DNA of 64,000 nt from Sipunculus nudus (GCA_026874595.1 CM049311.1:59773953-59837952), one strand, 5' to 3'; positions 37,901 to 49,600 are shown, counted from the first letter of the stretch. A program made the numbers and translations. The notes: generated from the letters alone by a model not told the origin.

Positions 37901-40172
37901 GAGAATTGTCTAATAACCGGGGGGATCAAGTAGTTCATTTTTGTCATCAGCTGTTCATTTGTAAGGAAACAGATCTGATGTGATTATTGAAAAAAAGGTG
38001 AAAATAGCATCCATATATACACATATTCACTAGGTGGAAGAGGTTAACCGATCAAAGATTTAAGTCCATTACTGAGGTCTGTAGTCTTGAAGACTGAAGC
38101 ACATTAATGTCTATTAAGGCATATTTATTTTTTGTATAAATAGAAGTGCAGAGTAAGCATTTTTCTCAAGAGTTTGCCGTGGTGATTGCAGTTGCTCATT
38201 TCACAGAAGTCTGCTTTAAGTTTTTAAAAATATTATAGAAGGATATATATATATTTAACCGTTGGCATAGAAGAAACTGTTGAAATATAAACCTACACAA
38301 ATGACCAGGTGATGTGTATTACAGGAGCACCCATGTACCTGTTGGAGATGATCAGGTCAAACATATAGAGCTGACACGCCACCTGGCCCGTGGTTTCAAC
38401 AACAAGTATGGACTAATATTTCCAGAACCAAAACCTATTGTTGGTAAGGTTTTCATTTGCAAATATTTGTATTTCATTTGTAATTTTAATTAAACGGTTA
38501 TAACCATTAAGATATGGCTCTGTATTTTCATCTGTAAGGTAAGACTGCTGAATAATGTGAATGAAACCACATGCATTGTCAGCTGAATGATGTGAATGTA
38601 ACCACATGCACTGTCTGCTGAATGATGGTGAATGTAACCACATGCAATGTCTGCTGAATGATGGTGAATGTAACCACATGCACTGTCTGCTGAATGATGG
38701 TGAATGTAACCACATGCACTGTCTGCTGAATGATGTGAATGTAACCACATGCATTGTCTGCTCAATGATGGTGAAGGTAACCACATGCACTGTCTGCTGA
38801 ATGATGGTGAACGTAACCACATGCACTGTCTGCTGAATGATGTGAATGTAACCACATGCACTGTCTGCTGAATGATGTTGAATGTAACCACATGCACTGT
38901 CTGCTGAATGATGGTGAATGTAACCACATGCACTGTCTGCTGAATGATGGTGAATGTAACCACATGCACTGTCTGCTGAATGATGGTGAATGTAACAACA
39001 TGCACTGTCTGCTGAATGATGGTGAACGTAAACACATGCATTGTCTGCTGAATGATGTGAATGTAACCACATGCACTGTCTGCTGAATGATGGTGAATGT
39101 AACCACATGCACTGTCTGCTGAATGATGGTGAATGTAACCACATGCACTGTCTGCTGAATGATGGTGACTGTAACCACATGCACTGTCTGCTGAATGATT
39201 GTGAATGTAACCACATGCATTGTCTGCTGAATGATGGTGAATGTAACCACATGCACTGTCTGCTGAATGATGGTGAATGTAACCACATGCACTGTCTGCT
39301 GAATGATGGTGAATGTAACCACATGCACTGTCTGCTGAATGATGGTGAATGTAATCATTCAGCAGACTATTCCTGTCCGGGGGGTTCAGACATCCAGTGT
39401 CAGCATCCCTCGTCTCAGACTCATCCAGCTGACATGCTAACATAATGCCAGAATGTACAGTTGGTTCCATGTGAATGTGAAGCACTTGTTTTATAATGGT
39501 GTATCCAGAGAAATATTTGTTTCTTATGCAGCTAGAGGATAAATCATCACTTATAATATGTAAAAAAAACTGCAGGAGAGTTGTTGTCAGCTGTAGAAAG
39601 AACATTTCAGTGCTGATTTAAATAATGCAAGTTAAATGAAAAATTTAAGAAATGAACTTGAAAACAACATTTTTTTCCTTTTGAATGTAGATGCCACACT
39701 AGTTCATTATTTTTTCATTGCAGGTGATTTTCCTAGGATAAGAAGCTTAAGAAGGCCGACTGAGAAGATGAGTAAATCTGAGCAAGATGGCCGCTCCAGA
39801 ATACAGCTCATGGACACCCCGGAGGAGATCAGGGAGAAAATAAAGAAATCAGTGACTGATTCTGACCATTCTATCACATATGACCCTCAAAACAGACCAG
39901 CCATGGCAAATCTTATAGAAATATATGCTGCATTTTCTGGAAATTCATCTCAGGAAGTAGAAAAAGAATGGACAAGCCGGGATAAAGTCCTGTTTAAAGA
40001 AGCATTGTCAGATTTACTAATCACAGAACTTTCACCAATTAGGAATGAATATACACGGCTTATTAATGAACCACAGCACCTGGAGAGACTGTTACAGGCG
40101 GGTAATGATAAAGCCAAGGAAAGAGCACAGCCAGTGTACCAGAGAGTCAGGACACTCATAGGTCTCAGCTGA
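22848..40172 (+). CDS. WARS2: Mitochondrial tryptophanyl-tRNA synthetase (7 exons)
   Basis: Exons: 22848-22919, 29488-29675, 31959-32040, 36839-36919, 37444-37526, 38325-38443, 39724-40172 (stop TGA). Phases agree throughout, giving 357 residues, close to the about 360 of human WARS2. It charges mitochondrial tRNA-Trp with tryptophan in the matrix. Class I signatures: [18 protein letters not shown] (HIGH-type motif near residues 46-49), [28 protein letters not shown], and KMSKS at residues 223-227. The bacterial-type sequence separates it from cytosolic WARS1. Exon 1 encodes an Arg-rich, acid-free presequence and is the least certain part; exons 2-7 are very secure. It converges on AK9. Confidence 0.93.
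23002..23158. mobile_element. Cluster of TTATTGACACACGG terminal repeats
   Basis: 23002-23030 is a perfect palindrome (13-base arms cttattgacacac, 3-base centre). 23037-23158 is bounded by TTATTGACACACGGTTT and its exact reverse complement, forming a 0.12 kb MITE-like unit. It lies 80 bases after WARS2 exon 1. Confidence 0.65.
23159..24719. other. WARS2 intron 1, no supported feature
   Basis: AT-rich sequence without recognised genes or clear repeats. Confidence 0.4.
24720..25970 (+). mobile_element. LINE 3' end fossil with RT zinc-binding motif
   Basis: 25585-25665 reads [20 protein letters not shown], the CxxC...H...C zinc-binding segment typical after LINE reverse transcriptases. It is preceded by [11 protein letters not shown] and followed by degenerate frame with stops. 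A possible piece of the same element is at 24720-24911. Non-functional. Confidence 0.6.
26879..26988. mobile_element. Second copy of the TGACACACGG-ended MITE
   Basis: Starts tgacacacggtaacc and ends ccgtgtgtcaataag, matching the ends at 23037-23158. The inside carries three 'ggtaaccgagact' repeats. Confidence 0.6.
27197..27570 (+). mobile_element. tRNA-derived SINE-like element
   Basis: A-box-like TAGCTCAGGGG at 27204-27214 and B-box-like GTTCAAAAC at 27256-27264, spaced as in a tRNA. The body lasts to an A-rich tail near 27556-27570. It cannot fold as a normal tRNA, so this is a retroposed copy. Confidence 0.55.
27946..29056. mobile_element. hAT-like non-autonomous element
   Basis: Left end CAGGGTTGTCTGGGAATTAC and right end (reverse strand) CAGGTTGTTAATTTACCAGG are similar. 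Flanking 8-mers TCCTAGAC and TTTTAGAT match at 5 of 8. Subterminal 'gggaaat' and 'atttccc' motifs recur. No transposase. Confidence 0.5.
29488..29675 (+). CDS. WARS2: WARS2 exon 2: HIGH motif
   Basis: Begins [19 protein letters not shown] and contains PHIGNYIGA and [12 protein letters not shown]. The acceptor is tatacag and the donor gtgagg; ends in phase 2. Confidence 0.96.
29818..31194. mobile_element. 1.38 kb TA-flanked TIR element in WARS2 intron
   Basis: Left end CCGTATTTCCTTGAACAGAC and right end (reverse strand) CTGTATTTCCTTGAACAGAC differ at one base. Both are flanked by TA. It contains a tandem duplication of about 190 bases (30245-30434 and 30435-30620). No transposase. A shorter relative is at 4157-4618. 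Confidence 0.85.
31959..32040 (+). CDS. WARS2: WARS2 exon 3
   Basis: Encodes [20 protein letters not shown] and MLFQQSA, matching the 'LACGINPEKSILFQQS' block. Donor gtaagt. Confidence 0.95.
32500..32856. mobile_element. Foldback (palindromic) element, 77-bp arms
   Basis: Left arm 32500-32577 and right arm 32778-32856 are imperfect reverse complements sharing 'atggggtaccttt', 'gttattta' and 'ggtaactcctgc'. They enclose about 200 bases. Confidence 0.75.
33776..36409. mobile_element. TA-flanked TIR element, split by a hAT insertion
   Basis: Ends CCATATTTATTCTAATTTGG and (reverse strand) CCATATTTATTTCAATTTGG with TA on both outer sides (33774-33775, 36410-36411). Without the insertion at 34203-35749 it would be about 1.08 kb. 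Confidence 0.75.
34203..35749. mobile_element. hAT-family element with perfect 8-bp target duplication
   Basis: Left end CAGGGTTGGGTTTTAGGC and right end (reverse strand) CAGGGTTGGCAAGTTTTAGG. The 8-base CCGAAAAG occurs immediately on both sides (34195-34202 and 35750-35757). Subterminal 'tgcctaaaac' repeats at both ends. No intact transposase; non-autonomous. Confidence 0.88.
36522..36835 (+). repeat. 35-bp minisatellite, 9 copies
   Basis: Unit begins ggattacatatatatattat and ends gaccagtaggtt. Copies are almost identical. It abuts the acceptor of WARS2 exon 4. Confidence 0.96.
36839..36919 (+). CDS. WARS2: WARS2 exon 4
   Basis: 27 codons, [20 protein letters not shown] then QHLPQWK. The 35-bp minisatellite upstream runs to within a few bases of its acceptor. 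Confidence 0.95.
36920..38324. other. WARS2 introns around exon 5
   Basis: Unique AT-rich intron sequence apart from exon 37444-37526. No repeats or other features recognised. Confidence 0.45.
37444..37526 (+). CDS. WARS2: WARS2 exon 5
   Basis: Encodes [20 protein letters not shown] and SADILLY, the tryptophan-pocket region of TrpRS. Ends in phase 2. Confidence 0.95.
38325..38443 (+). CDS. WARS2: WARS2 exon 6
   Basis: Encodes [20 protein letters not shown] and [19 protein letters not shown]. The VG.DQ..H.EL.R motif is a TrpRS hallmark. Confidence 0.96.
38544..39367. repeat. 36-bp minisatellite, about 23 copies
   Basis: Unit resembles tgctgaatgatggtgaatgt plus aaccacatgcactgtc. Several copies are 34 bases, lacking GG. 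Because 36 is a multiple of three, long open frames appear on both strands; these are not genes. The last copy ends in a perfect 14-bp hairpin (39330-39343 with 39354-39367). Confidence 0.96.
39724..40172 (+). CDS. WARS2: WARS2 exon 7: KMSKS and C-terminus
   Basis: Encodes [20 protein letters not shown] with the ATP-binding KMSKS loop, then the helical anticodon-binding end ([20 protein letters not shown]) and terminal RVRTLIGLS before TGA. Confidence 0.96.
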
Positions 40173-40632
40173 CATGGCTTCCTTCTAGCTTGATACTTAT
40201 CAGTTATAAACCTTCTTGACTGGTACTGCCCTCATATCGACCAGATGGTAGCCATATTGGCCCTTTGGTTGAGGGCTGATATATCTGTCAGAAGCCCATA
40301 TGAAGGCACAATCAAAAAGGTTCATAATATTTTTTATTAAACAATGGTGCATCTTATCAACCATATACTATCCGTTACAGCTTGATTTTAAAAATTAACT
40401 TGTGCAATACTCCAGTGAGACACTTCAAGGACAATAATTAGGAAAATACAATTTTTTAATGTCACAGGTACAGTACACACATCCAGGGTAATGAATGTTG
40501 GTAAGTTTATCCCAGTAGAACTTAATTTGAGCCTTGCATCTAGTAGACTCTGTGCAGGCAGAGATACCAGTGTACTGGTTGGGTAATGAAGCATGTTATA
40601 GACATTATTTTGGAGATCCTGCCACACATGGA

Positions 40633-40915
40633 CAGGGCTCGACATTAATTTTTAAAAGTACATGCCTGACTGTGCAAGTAACATCTAGCTTTTACTTGCC
40701 CTTCATGAATTTTTACTTGCCCTACAAGTATTATTGATTGTATTCAAGAACACAAAGATCCTTTTTCAAGCCTTTGCTTGGGTAAAGGTGTTGGTGGACC
40801 AACTTTTTTCCATTTTTCCAGGGCAAGTAGGAGGAGACTTCTAGTTGCCCTGCCACCATTTTCTGGAATTTTCATATGCCCCGGGCAAGCAGTTAATCAT
40901 TAATGTCGAGCCCTG
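40633..40915. mobile_element. 283-bp MITE in the WARS2 3' region
   Basis: Perfect 16-base terminal inverted repeats CAGGGCTCGACATTAA. ATGGA lies directly outside both ends. The CAGGG start resembles hAT elements, but an 8-bp duplication is not seen. It lies inside the likely 3' UTR. Confidence 0.8.
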
Positions 40916-41092
40916 ATGGAGCATTGTAATATCTTATGTTTTTGGTTGATGTCACAAGTTTTAAAAAAAGTTAAAAAGCAGTTAATGGATTTATTTTTAA
41001 AGAGTTTTTATATTGATGAACTTTGAATATTATCAGAGGTAAAATATGGTTAAAACATTTAGGCTAACACTTCAGACAAATATTGAAAATTT

Positions 41093-41098
41093 AATAAA
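41093..41098 (+). terminator. Candidate WARS2 polyadenylation signal AATAAA
   Basis: First canonical hexamer after the WARS2 stop (921 bases downstream). If used, the 3' UTR includes the MITE at 40633-40915. A variant signal near 40335 is an alternative. Confidence 0.35.
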
Positions 41099-42109
41099 GG
41101 ACAAATTATGAGATACCTACAGTGTATTGGAATTTTTCTCTTTTTTTGTTAATTGAAAGGACTACCTTTATTTAACACACCTGGAGCACTGCCTGTCTGA
41201 TCTCAGTAACTACAAACCACACCAACCAGTCAGTACATCCAGTCACACAGTCCCAGTTTCCATTTACACCTCTATTTGTTTCAAGAGAAGGTCAAACCTG
41301 CATTTTAAATAATTTGTAATTCCTGTCAAAGTTTGTCTATTGTTTCCTCTACTTTGATCCTGCTGCAGAATAATCTTGTCTGTGTGATAACATTAAAAAT
41401 AATTCACAGATCTTTAGCAAACTTGACATGTCCATAGATTTGGTTAATAGGAAAAAGCCTAATTAAAATGGGGTCATGACCTTTACTATTAGTGGCCTTG
41501 AACTTGAATATTTCTATATATAATACCACAAAAAATCTTTAATAACTCAAGAAAGGTCGCATGGATTGGTCAAAAAGTAAAGTTAATTGAAGATCTTGGA
41601 TAGCTTTGTCATGTACAGATGACTGTACGTTAACCCATGCCTTCTCAGAAACCGTCAGAGCTAGCAACGCATAATTTCATGTAAGAATCAGTCACATGTC
41701 AAACTTTATCAGATTGAGCTTATTTTTCGGGTATCTGCATGAACTTCAATTTTATGTACAATTATTCATATATATCTGATTTCAGCTGAAAGCATTTTGT
41801 ATTGGTAAAATTTTTTTCAAAGTTATTTCAAGTAGGGACCACTTTTGTGTACAGATGGCAGCACTTGGTTTACCATTGGCAGATTTCCAAGATTTGCCAG
41901 TGACTGGATGTTGGCCATTGGCCAAGATTATGTCAGCTCTATAAATAGCTTTGGCAGGTGCCAGGATTGGAAGAGGCCTATGTGCTGCAGTCTGACTACT
42001 ATAATAGCTTTGGGTGGTGTTTTCATGGCTAATTCATTGTATTATTTCAAAACAAGTCAATGCAAGTCTGTTTAATTAAATATTATTTCAAGTAGGAACC
42101 TTGAAATTT
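41099..42109. other. Intergenic sequence after WARS2
   Basis: No gene or clear repeat recognised. Confidence 0.4.
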
Positions 42110-43090
42110 AAAATTTCTGAAATTTGGCATGTTCCTCCATCTTGGAATGTTTTCTCATAAACCAGACAGGTGGTGCCATCTACCTTTGTTTTTGTAAAAT
42201 AAATAAGAGGCCTTTTCTCAGTAGTGATTTGCAGTATTGGCCTGAAATTGTGTATATATCGATAGATCTTGGACTCCTCCATGTTGGGTTCAAGACTGGT
42301 GGTGCCATCTGCAATAGTTTTCATGTGGTGCCCATCTGTACATTTACTTTAGGTGAAAATTGCCCATATCTCAGGAGTGGGTCAAGGTATTGGTCTGAAA
42401 TTTGGCATGTTAATCCACCTTAGAAAGTTGTCATGTAAACCAGATAGATGGCTCCACCTAGCTTCTGGTTTTCATATAATATAGTCATGCCCTTTTCTCA
42501 GGAATGATATGCAGTATTGGCCTGAAATTGTGTATATCCATAGATCTTGGATTCCTCCATGTTGGGTTCAAGACTGGTGGAGCCATCTGCAATAGTTTTC
42601 CTGTGGCGTCCATCTGTAAATGTACTTTGGGTAAAAATTGCCTATATCTCAGCAGAGGGTCAAGGTTTTGTTCTGAAATTTGGCATGTTCATCCATCTTG
42701 GAAAGTTGTCACGTGAACCAGATAGGTGGCCCCACCTAGCTTCTGGTTTTCATAGAATAAATTAATGCCCTTTTCTCAGGAGTGATTTGCAGTATTCGCC
42801 TGAAATTGTGCATATCCATAGATCTTGGACTCCTCCCTCTTGTATTCAAGACTGGTGGTGCCATCTACAATCATTTTCCCATGGCGTCTATTTTTACATG
42901 TGCTTTGGGTGAAAATTGCTCATATCTCAGCAGAGGGTCAAGGGACCAGTCTGAAATTTGGCATGTTCATCCATCTTGGGAAGTTTTCTTGTAAACCAGA
43001 CAGGTGGCACCACCTACCTTCCTGTTTTTGTAGAATAAATTAATGCCCTTTTTCAAGGAGTGATTAACAGTATTGGCTTCGGGTGGTGCA
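42110..43090 (+). repeat. 280-bp tandem repeat, about 3.5 copies
   Basis: Units begin at 'cagtattggcctgaaatt' near 42231, 42512, 42791 and 43066. They share 'gatcttggactcctcc', 'ggtgccatct' and 'tttggcatgttcatcc'. Confidence 0.88.
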
Positions 43091-43639
43091 ACCTACTATC
43101 ATGCTTATGTGGCAGACATCAATCTCGCTTTATTTCCCCTTGCCACTAAATCCATGCCTCACTTCACCTGTACAACTCTTATTATGGCGGATACACAGTA
43201 GACACAGTAGACTACCTAGTTGTTACATGGATCTGTGCACATAGTTGAAGAGTGGTTTGAAGCCTGAAATTATTTCTATCCATACATCTTTAATGGCTTT
43301 CTCATACACAAGACTGGTGCATGGTGCCACTTACATTCATTATTGTGTTGTGTGCACTTAGGCCAGTATTTCAGCAGTGACGTTTGTGTAATTGGTGCAT
43401 GCACTCGGTTTCAAAATGTTCATTGCTTGCATTGTACATACACGTCACACATTTACTTGTAACGGTCCAGCATGGAGGCATTATACCTGATGTATATCCT
43501 AATGCACAGGTTCGCATTAGGCCTTTAGGCCTTGTTTAAGTACCTTATCTTTTTTTTTAGTTTGAAAACCTGTGACCTTGACCTTCAAAGCCAGATCTGT
43601 CGATATATATGATTTTTGTGAACCCCATAATTTTTTAAG

Positions 43640-44480
43640 TACCTCATCTTTTTTTAGCTCAGCTGACTGTAAGTGACCTGCTTATAGGAAATGAACCCGT
43701 TTGATTTTGGAGTCACAAGGTCCAAGTCACAGTGGCCAACTGTCCACATATTTGTTTCTGAATGATAAAACCAGTTCAGATTATTATTGGTTTTAAACTT
43801 GATTTGTATATGGCCCACCAATAAAATAAGATTCTTTTTAATTTCAGGTTATGAGGTCCAAGGTCACAGGGCAGAAGGCGTTATTAAGATTTATGTTAAA
43901 TCACAGTCTGAATAAGGATTTGGGCTGAACCAGATCCTGATGAGTGTTTGGACTGGTCTGAATCCTATTTGGGATTTGGTCAGAACTTTTAAAAATATTC
44001 TCAAAATCAATTTCAGCTGAGCGCCATGACCCAAAGGTCCTTTGTCTTCCAATGTGACAGAGATTGTTTCCACCAAAATCTCATCCAGGTTTGAAGACTT
44101 GCAACCTTGACTGTGCTTTTCAGGATCAAATCTGCATCTATTTCCTTCAAATTTGACCCCAAAAAATATCTCCACAAATATCTTGAATTAGTTTAAAGAC
44201 TGGTGACCTTCAGCTTGGTCCTCAAGGTCAAACCTGTGAATATATAGGATATTTGTTTAGCCCAAACCTATTGAAGCACTGCAGGAGTTTCCTTCAAATT
44301 TGACACATAAAATGTCCACCAATATCTTGGATTTTTGTTAAGATTAGTGACCTTAACTTTGGTTTTCAAGGTAAAACCAGAAGAATTGTCTCTACCAAAA
44401 TGTCAAACAAGTTCAAACAATTTTGATTTTGTCCCTGGTGGCCTAAGTCTTGTCAAATGTTAGTATATACTGCTAGAGGG
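43640..44480 (+). repeat. Degenerate dispersed repeat with 'tttagctcagctgact'
   Basis: Opens like the repeat at 4950 and carries several 'tcaaggtcaaa' stretches. Boundaries uncertain. Confidence 0.4.
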
Positions 44481-44833
44481 GGGGGGGGCATTTTTTAGAA
44501 GGGGTATGCCTTAGATATCTGGGGGATAGTATGGCATCTTGGACATCCGGAATTTAGTTTATGTTATCAACAACCCTCTCCAGAATAAAATCAAATATCC
44601 CCCCTCCTCCCAGACAAGCTTAGCTTAGTCATTGATCAGAAGAAATATCCTACCATTAAATGACGCAACATATGTTAATAACATGGCTACCTTTGTCTTG
44701 ATTCAACATTGCCACTGATAGGCCACTGATTTACCTTAAAAAAAGTCTTTGAACAGTTAAAACCTTTTTCAATTAGCTCATTCCCTTTAATGTTATCACC
44801 ATGGGCGGATGGAGTTGTGGTTCTGTCAGCATG

Positions 44834-45222
44834 GTTCAACAAAATCCATTGTTGAAAAAGGCCTGTAGTATCAAAATCCATTGTTTGACAAGGCCTGCAG
44901 TATCAAAATCAATTGTTGGACAAAACCTGTAATATCAAAATCCATTGTTGAACAAGACCTGTAGTATCAAAATCCATTGTTAGACAAGGCCTGTATTATC
45001 AAAATACGTTGTTGGACAAGGCCAGTAGTATCAAATTACATTGTTTGACAAGGCCTGTAGTATCAAAATACATTTTTGGACAGGGCCTGTAGTATCAAAA
45101 TCCATTGTTGGACAAGGCCTGTAGTATCAAAATCCATTGTTGGTCAAGGCCTGTAGTATCAAATCCATTGTTGGACAACGCCTGTAATATCAAAATCCAT
45201 GGCATGACAATGCCTGTAGTAT
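44834..45222 (+). repeat. 32-bp minisatellite, about 12 copies
   Basis: Unit resembles tgttggacaaggcctgtagt plus atcaaaatccat, with point differences and occasional single-base deletions. Confidence 0.93.
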
Positions 45223-46433
45223 GTATGTATTTTTCAGGTCAGATACAATATATTTAAACCACATTAAGAAAACAAGAAGAGTGAAAGATCATGAGTAAAT
45301 GGAAAAGGTTTATTTCATTTTTCAAATATCACGCATCTTGACTCTGCATACTGAGAAATGCTAGCACGATTGTTCACCGTATAGTGGTGTTAACATTAAA
45401 TACTTAACAGATGTGCAAACAAAACCTTCAGAATGCCTTAATATGCTCACAGAAATTTGGTACAGCAGTTTTGGTTTACAAAGCTGAAAAAATGTACATG
45501 TATATACAAGCTAGTTTGTGGGTGTTTTAAGTGTGTGTTCTCTAACTTTTGTCTATCCATTAAATATATTATTTTTCTCATATTAATATTTTGTTTTATT
45601 CTTCCATATTTTATGTGATGTGGAATTTCCCTTACCAAGAAATAGCTTTCTTAACAAGTATAAAATGTACAAACTCAGTTACCTGCAACAACCTAATAGG
45701 TACAAAAGGCAAACAGTCTGTAAAAGGCACTGAAACAGGAAATAACATTAAGACAGAAAATACTGCACTGGCTATTACTGATTGTTGGTCAGTTACATCA
45801 CAGTTCAGATCTTTGGCACATACACAGTAATATAATATTTTGTAAAGATATTTAAAAAAAGGCTTAACAGAGAATCCTCATTTTTTAACAGTTAAACAAA
45901 ACACTAGCATATTTCACTTTGGGTAACTGTGAAACACCTTGATTAGACTTCAATTCCAGCAATAGCCAAGACTGTTTGCTTTGTTCAATAAGGCCCCTGT
46001 GTACTTCAAAATTAATCACTTTAACAACACCACCAGGGTTACACCTGGGGCTAAGGTAAAGTTTTGTTTGGCACAAAAGCTGCTGAAAGGTCTTCCTCTG
46101 AAGAGACTGTTGTTGGTAACAGTGTAGTGTATTGAAAGGAATTTAAAACTCTGCATTGTGTCAGTCTACAAACAAAGTTTGTGTTGACTTCTGATATTCT
46201 TCGTTGAAATAAAACAGGCTGGTGAATATATATATATAATTTCTGTATCTGCTTGTGTGTGTTTTTTAACATGTATATCACAAAGGCATGTTTCTCAATA
46301 CTGATGAAGTGTTCTAATTCATCCATGTTTCTGATTATCAGCTGTTGTATCCATCCTTTCTCTTATTTAGGAGTGTTTTATATATACATAACAAATTCAT
46401 CGATGTTTCTTTACAGGTCTGTTGTCTGGGCTA
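45223..46433 (-). other. Intergenic and likely AK9 3' UTR
   Basis: No gene supported. The part next to 46434 should be AK9 3' UTR on the - strand. Confidence 0.4.
45595..45600 (-). terminator. Candidate AK9 polyadenylation signal
   Basis: tttatt on the + strand, AATAAA on the - strand, 834 bases past the AK9 stop. Another lies at 45310-45315. Confidence 0.3.
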
Positions 46434-46645
46434 TTAAACCACTGATGTTGCCTCAGCTTCCCTTGCTTTCAGTTGCATAAATTTTTTCAATTTAAAATCA
46501 AAGTCAATAGGTCTGTCTCTGGGTTCCCTGTATCTCTTTGTCATTGTGTTTCCAAGGTAGTTGATCAGCTCACATGTTTCCTCAAACTGGGCCAACTTCT
46601 TGCGGTATTTCTTTCTCACATACTCAGAACTTTTAGGGTTGTATG
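46434..46645 (-). CDS. AK9: AK9 terminal exon
   Basis: Encodes YNPKSSEYVRKKYRKKLAQF, CELINYLGNTMTKRYREPRD and RPIDFDFKLKKFM, ending EATSVV before TAA (46436-46434). Confidence 0.94.
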
Positions 46646-49600
46646 CTTCAAAACAAAACATTGTTCTTTTATTTAATACAAAAGGTTACAAGACACTTAT
46701 TTGTTTTATAGATAAAGATACAGCACATATACAATAAAGAGGTACAGGTGCATTACGTGGGGTTGAACTTCAAGGGATAAAACAACAAGTAAACCCATAT
46801 TTTTATGCAGCAAAAATGTGGGTTCAGTGCCTCATAGACAACTTGTGAACCCACATTTTTGTTCTTATATATTTCTATATTTCTGGTTGTGAAACCACTA
46901 CAAGTAAACCCACAATTTAATAAGAAAAATGTGAGTTCAATACCTAATAGACAACTTGTGAACCCACATTTTTATTCTTATATATTTCCACATTTCTGCT
47001 TGTGAACCCACAATTATTTTGTGCAAAGTAAACTCACTTTTGGTATTTTTGTCAATAATGTCACGGAACACATCCAGAAAAATAAGTCATGAAGTGACCA
47101 CTTATTTTTTACTGCATATTTCTAACTTATAAAATACTATTATATATGATTTATATTAGTATAATTATATAGTAGAACCATATTAACATGGAACACACAT
47201 CTTATGATGTATGTTGTTGATGAACCCACATTTGGTATATTTGTCATAGATGTCAAATACACATATCATGTCAAGAAAAATAAGTAAAGAAATTATGCTT
47301 ATTTTTCCTGTCTAACTTATACCAATGATTAATTATTAATATATTAAATATAGTAAGGTTTAGCAGAAAGCCTGTAAGACATTGAACCCGTATTTTTCAA
47401 ACGAAAATGTTGGTTCAGTTGCTGTTTTATTCCCTTAAGTTTGGCCCCATAAAATGCACCAATACCATTAAAGACAATTACAGCAGAATTCAAGGAGAGA
47501 TATTAATTGGTCTTACACAAGTTAAGTAATACTTGAATAACAAAACCACTGCAATTCATAATTTTTCATTCTTGAAACATATTTACTGCTCTGTTTACAT
47601 ATTTACCTCATTAACATAAAGTAAAAATCCTTCAAAACAAAGGGACCAACAAAACTAGGGATCACCATCCTGCTGGTCTGTGATTTGTAGTCTTTTTCAT
47701 TGACATACAAGGAATTATTAAATCTTGCAGATATTCAGAGATAAATTACCATACTATAAAAGTTAACTGTACAAACCTTTGAGATGGTAGGCCACATACA
47801 GTAGTGCAGAGCGTGATGGAGTAAGGAATGGGAACTTGGGTTTAAATGTGCCCACGGCTGTCATTGCTTTAATGACAGCTTGTGATACAGTCTGCTCCAT
47901 GAAGCCCAGCATTGGCAAGCCAGTAACAGCCAGGGGTTCTTTCTTTGGTGGCAGCTTGTGGGGAAGCTTCAGGTTCCAGTATTTCTCAGGCAAACTGGAA
48001 TGTAAACAGATGTTTTATATATAAATCTATACTGATACATATTCTTATATTTTTACGTATGCTACCTGACCTTGGGTTCAAAGTAGGATCTTGCTGCAGT
48101 AATGACTAGCTCCAAAACCACTGAGAATTGATTAACCTAAACCTCACAGAAACAACATGGCAGATTCCTTATATATCTGTAACATATCTAATATGTCAGC
48201 CCTATATATGGGGAAAGGAGGTTCTGTGTTCCATTTTGCACAATTCAAGTAATATTAAGGAACATCACTGCTTGTATAGGATCACATTTTACTGCCTAAT
48301 GAAATCCCAGTCATCAAATGTGCTTTTTTTTATTACAAAACCACCTACTGCATGAACTTGTGAAGATTTTCTTCTGTGGCAAAACAGAACAGCTTCTCTC
48401 TGTACTCCACCACCAGGTCGGGGTTACCAGGTACAATGGCTTCATACCTGGTTCAAAAAGAAAATGTTGGTTTAATATGAGCCAAAGATATTGGTATAAA
48501 AGGTAAAACAAGCCTCGTCTAGAAAAAAAATGATGTTGACCACTGGATCCTAAACACAGAAATTATATTTGATGTGATATGAAGATTACACAGCATGATG
48601 AGAAATCACCTCTCTAAGTAAGGTGGGGAGGATAGTTAACTGAAGACTGAGAAACTGTCTGAGCATAAAAGTGACATGTAAATTAACTTTAAATCTTGAG
48701 ATATAACAGCTGTTTTTGAAATGGGTGCTTAATAACACAGAAACATTAAGACAGAGATCATACAATATTATGAAAAATGATTAGTCAAAAAGTCATGAAA
48801 TTTAAAAAATGTTGATCAAGTGCTAAAAAGGTCATGAAATTTGATTTTTGGGTACTTTGCAAGTTCTTTCATCAGTTATGTCACTTAATTTTTGGTAAAC
48901 TAAAAGTTTGTAGCAGATAGAAGTCTACTTATGTCATCAGTGGCAGAAATTAAAATATTTTCACAAGATCTAAGTGCTTTCTGACAAGTCATTTGCAACT
49001 GATAATGATCACTGGTGAATGGATTCCATCACTTCATGGAAACGGAAGCATTGCATCAAATATTTTCATGCAAGATGCCTACTCTTTTGTTATAGGACCA
49101 TAAACTAATTATGAATATGTAATCTTTGAATATGTATGAACTCTGCATATACCATGTGCTCACTGAGAATTTTAATCAAGATTTGTTTAGTTAAAATAGT
49201 CAACTTAATCAACAAGATGGACATCACTAACGGAACTATTTTAAGGAAACCTTGCTGGCTTGTTTTTCTTGGAAGTAAATACCTTGTGACCTTTGACCTA
49301 CCTGCACTTTCCATCCAGGAAGGTGACACTACAGTAACCCTGCAGTTCAATAGGTTTAGGGAAGAGGGCTTTAACATCCTGTGCTGTCCGTCTTTTAGGT
49401 AATAGCTCTTTAGGTGGCAGCTTGTTGGGTGCAAGTGGAGGCACAAACTTCTCTGGTTCTGCCAGAAACTGGTCCACTTCAGCCTGTCCTGCCATCTTAT
49501 AGTAGTACCCTGATGGTGATTAAGTTTGACAAGTAATATCTGTTGTATGGAAACTGATACATAAACTTTTTAACAGTGCACTGCAGCAGACCAAGGTCTG

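Noticed and set aside
38413-39605. Open frames of up to 371 codons on the - strand and others on the + strand
   Set aside because: They are translations of the 36-bp minisatellite, open in several frames because the unit is a multiple of three. They lie in a WARS2 intron.
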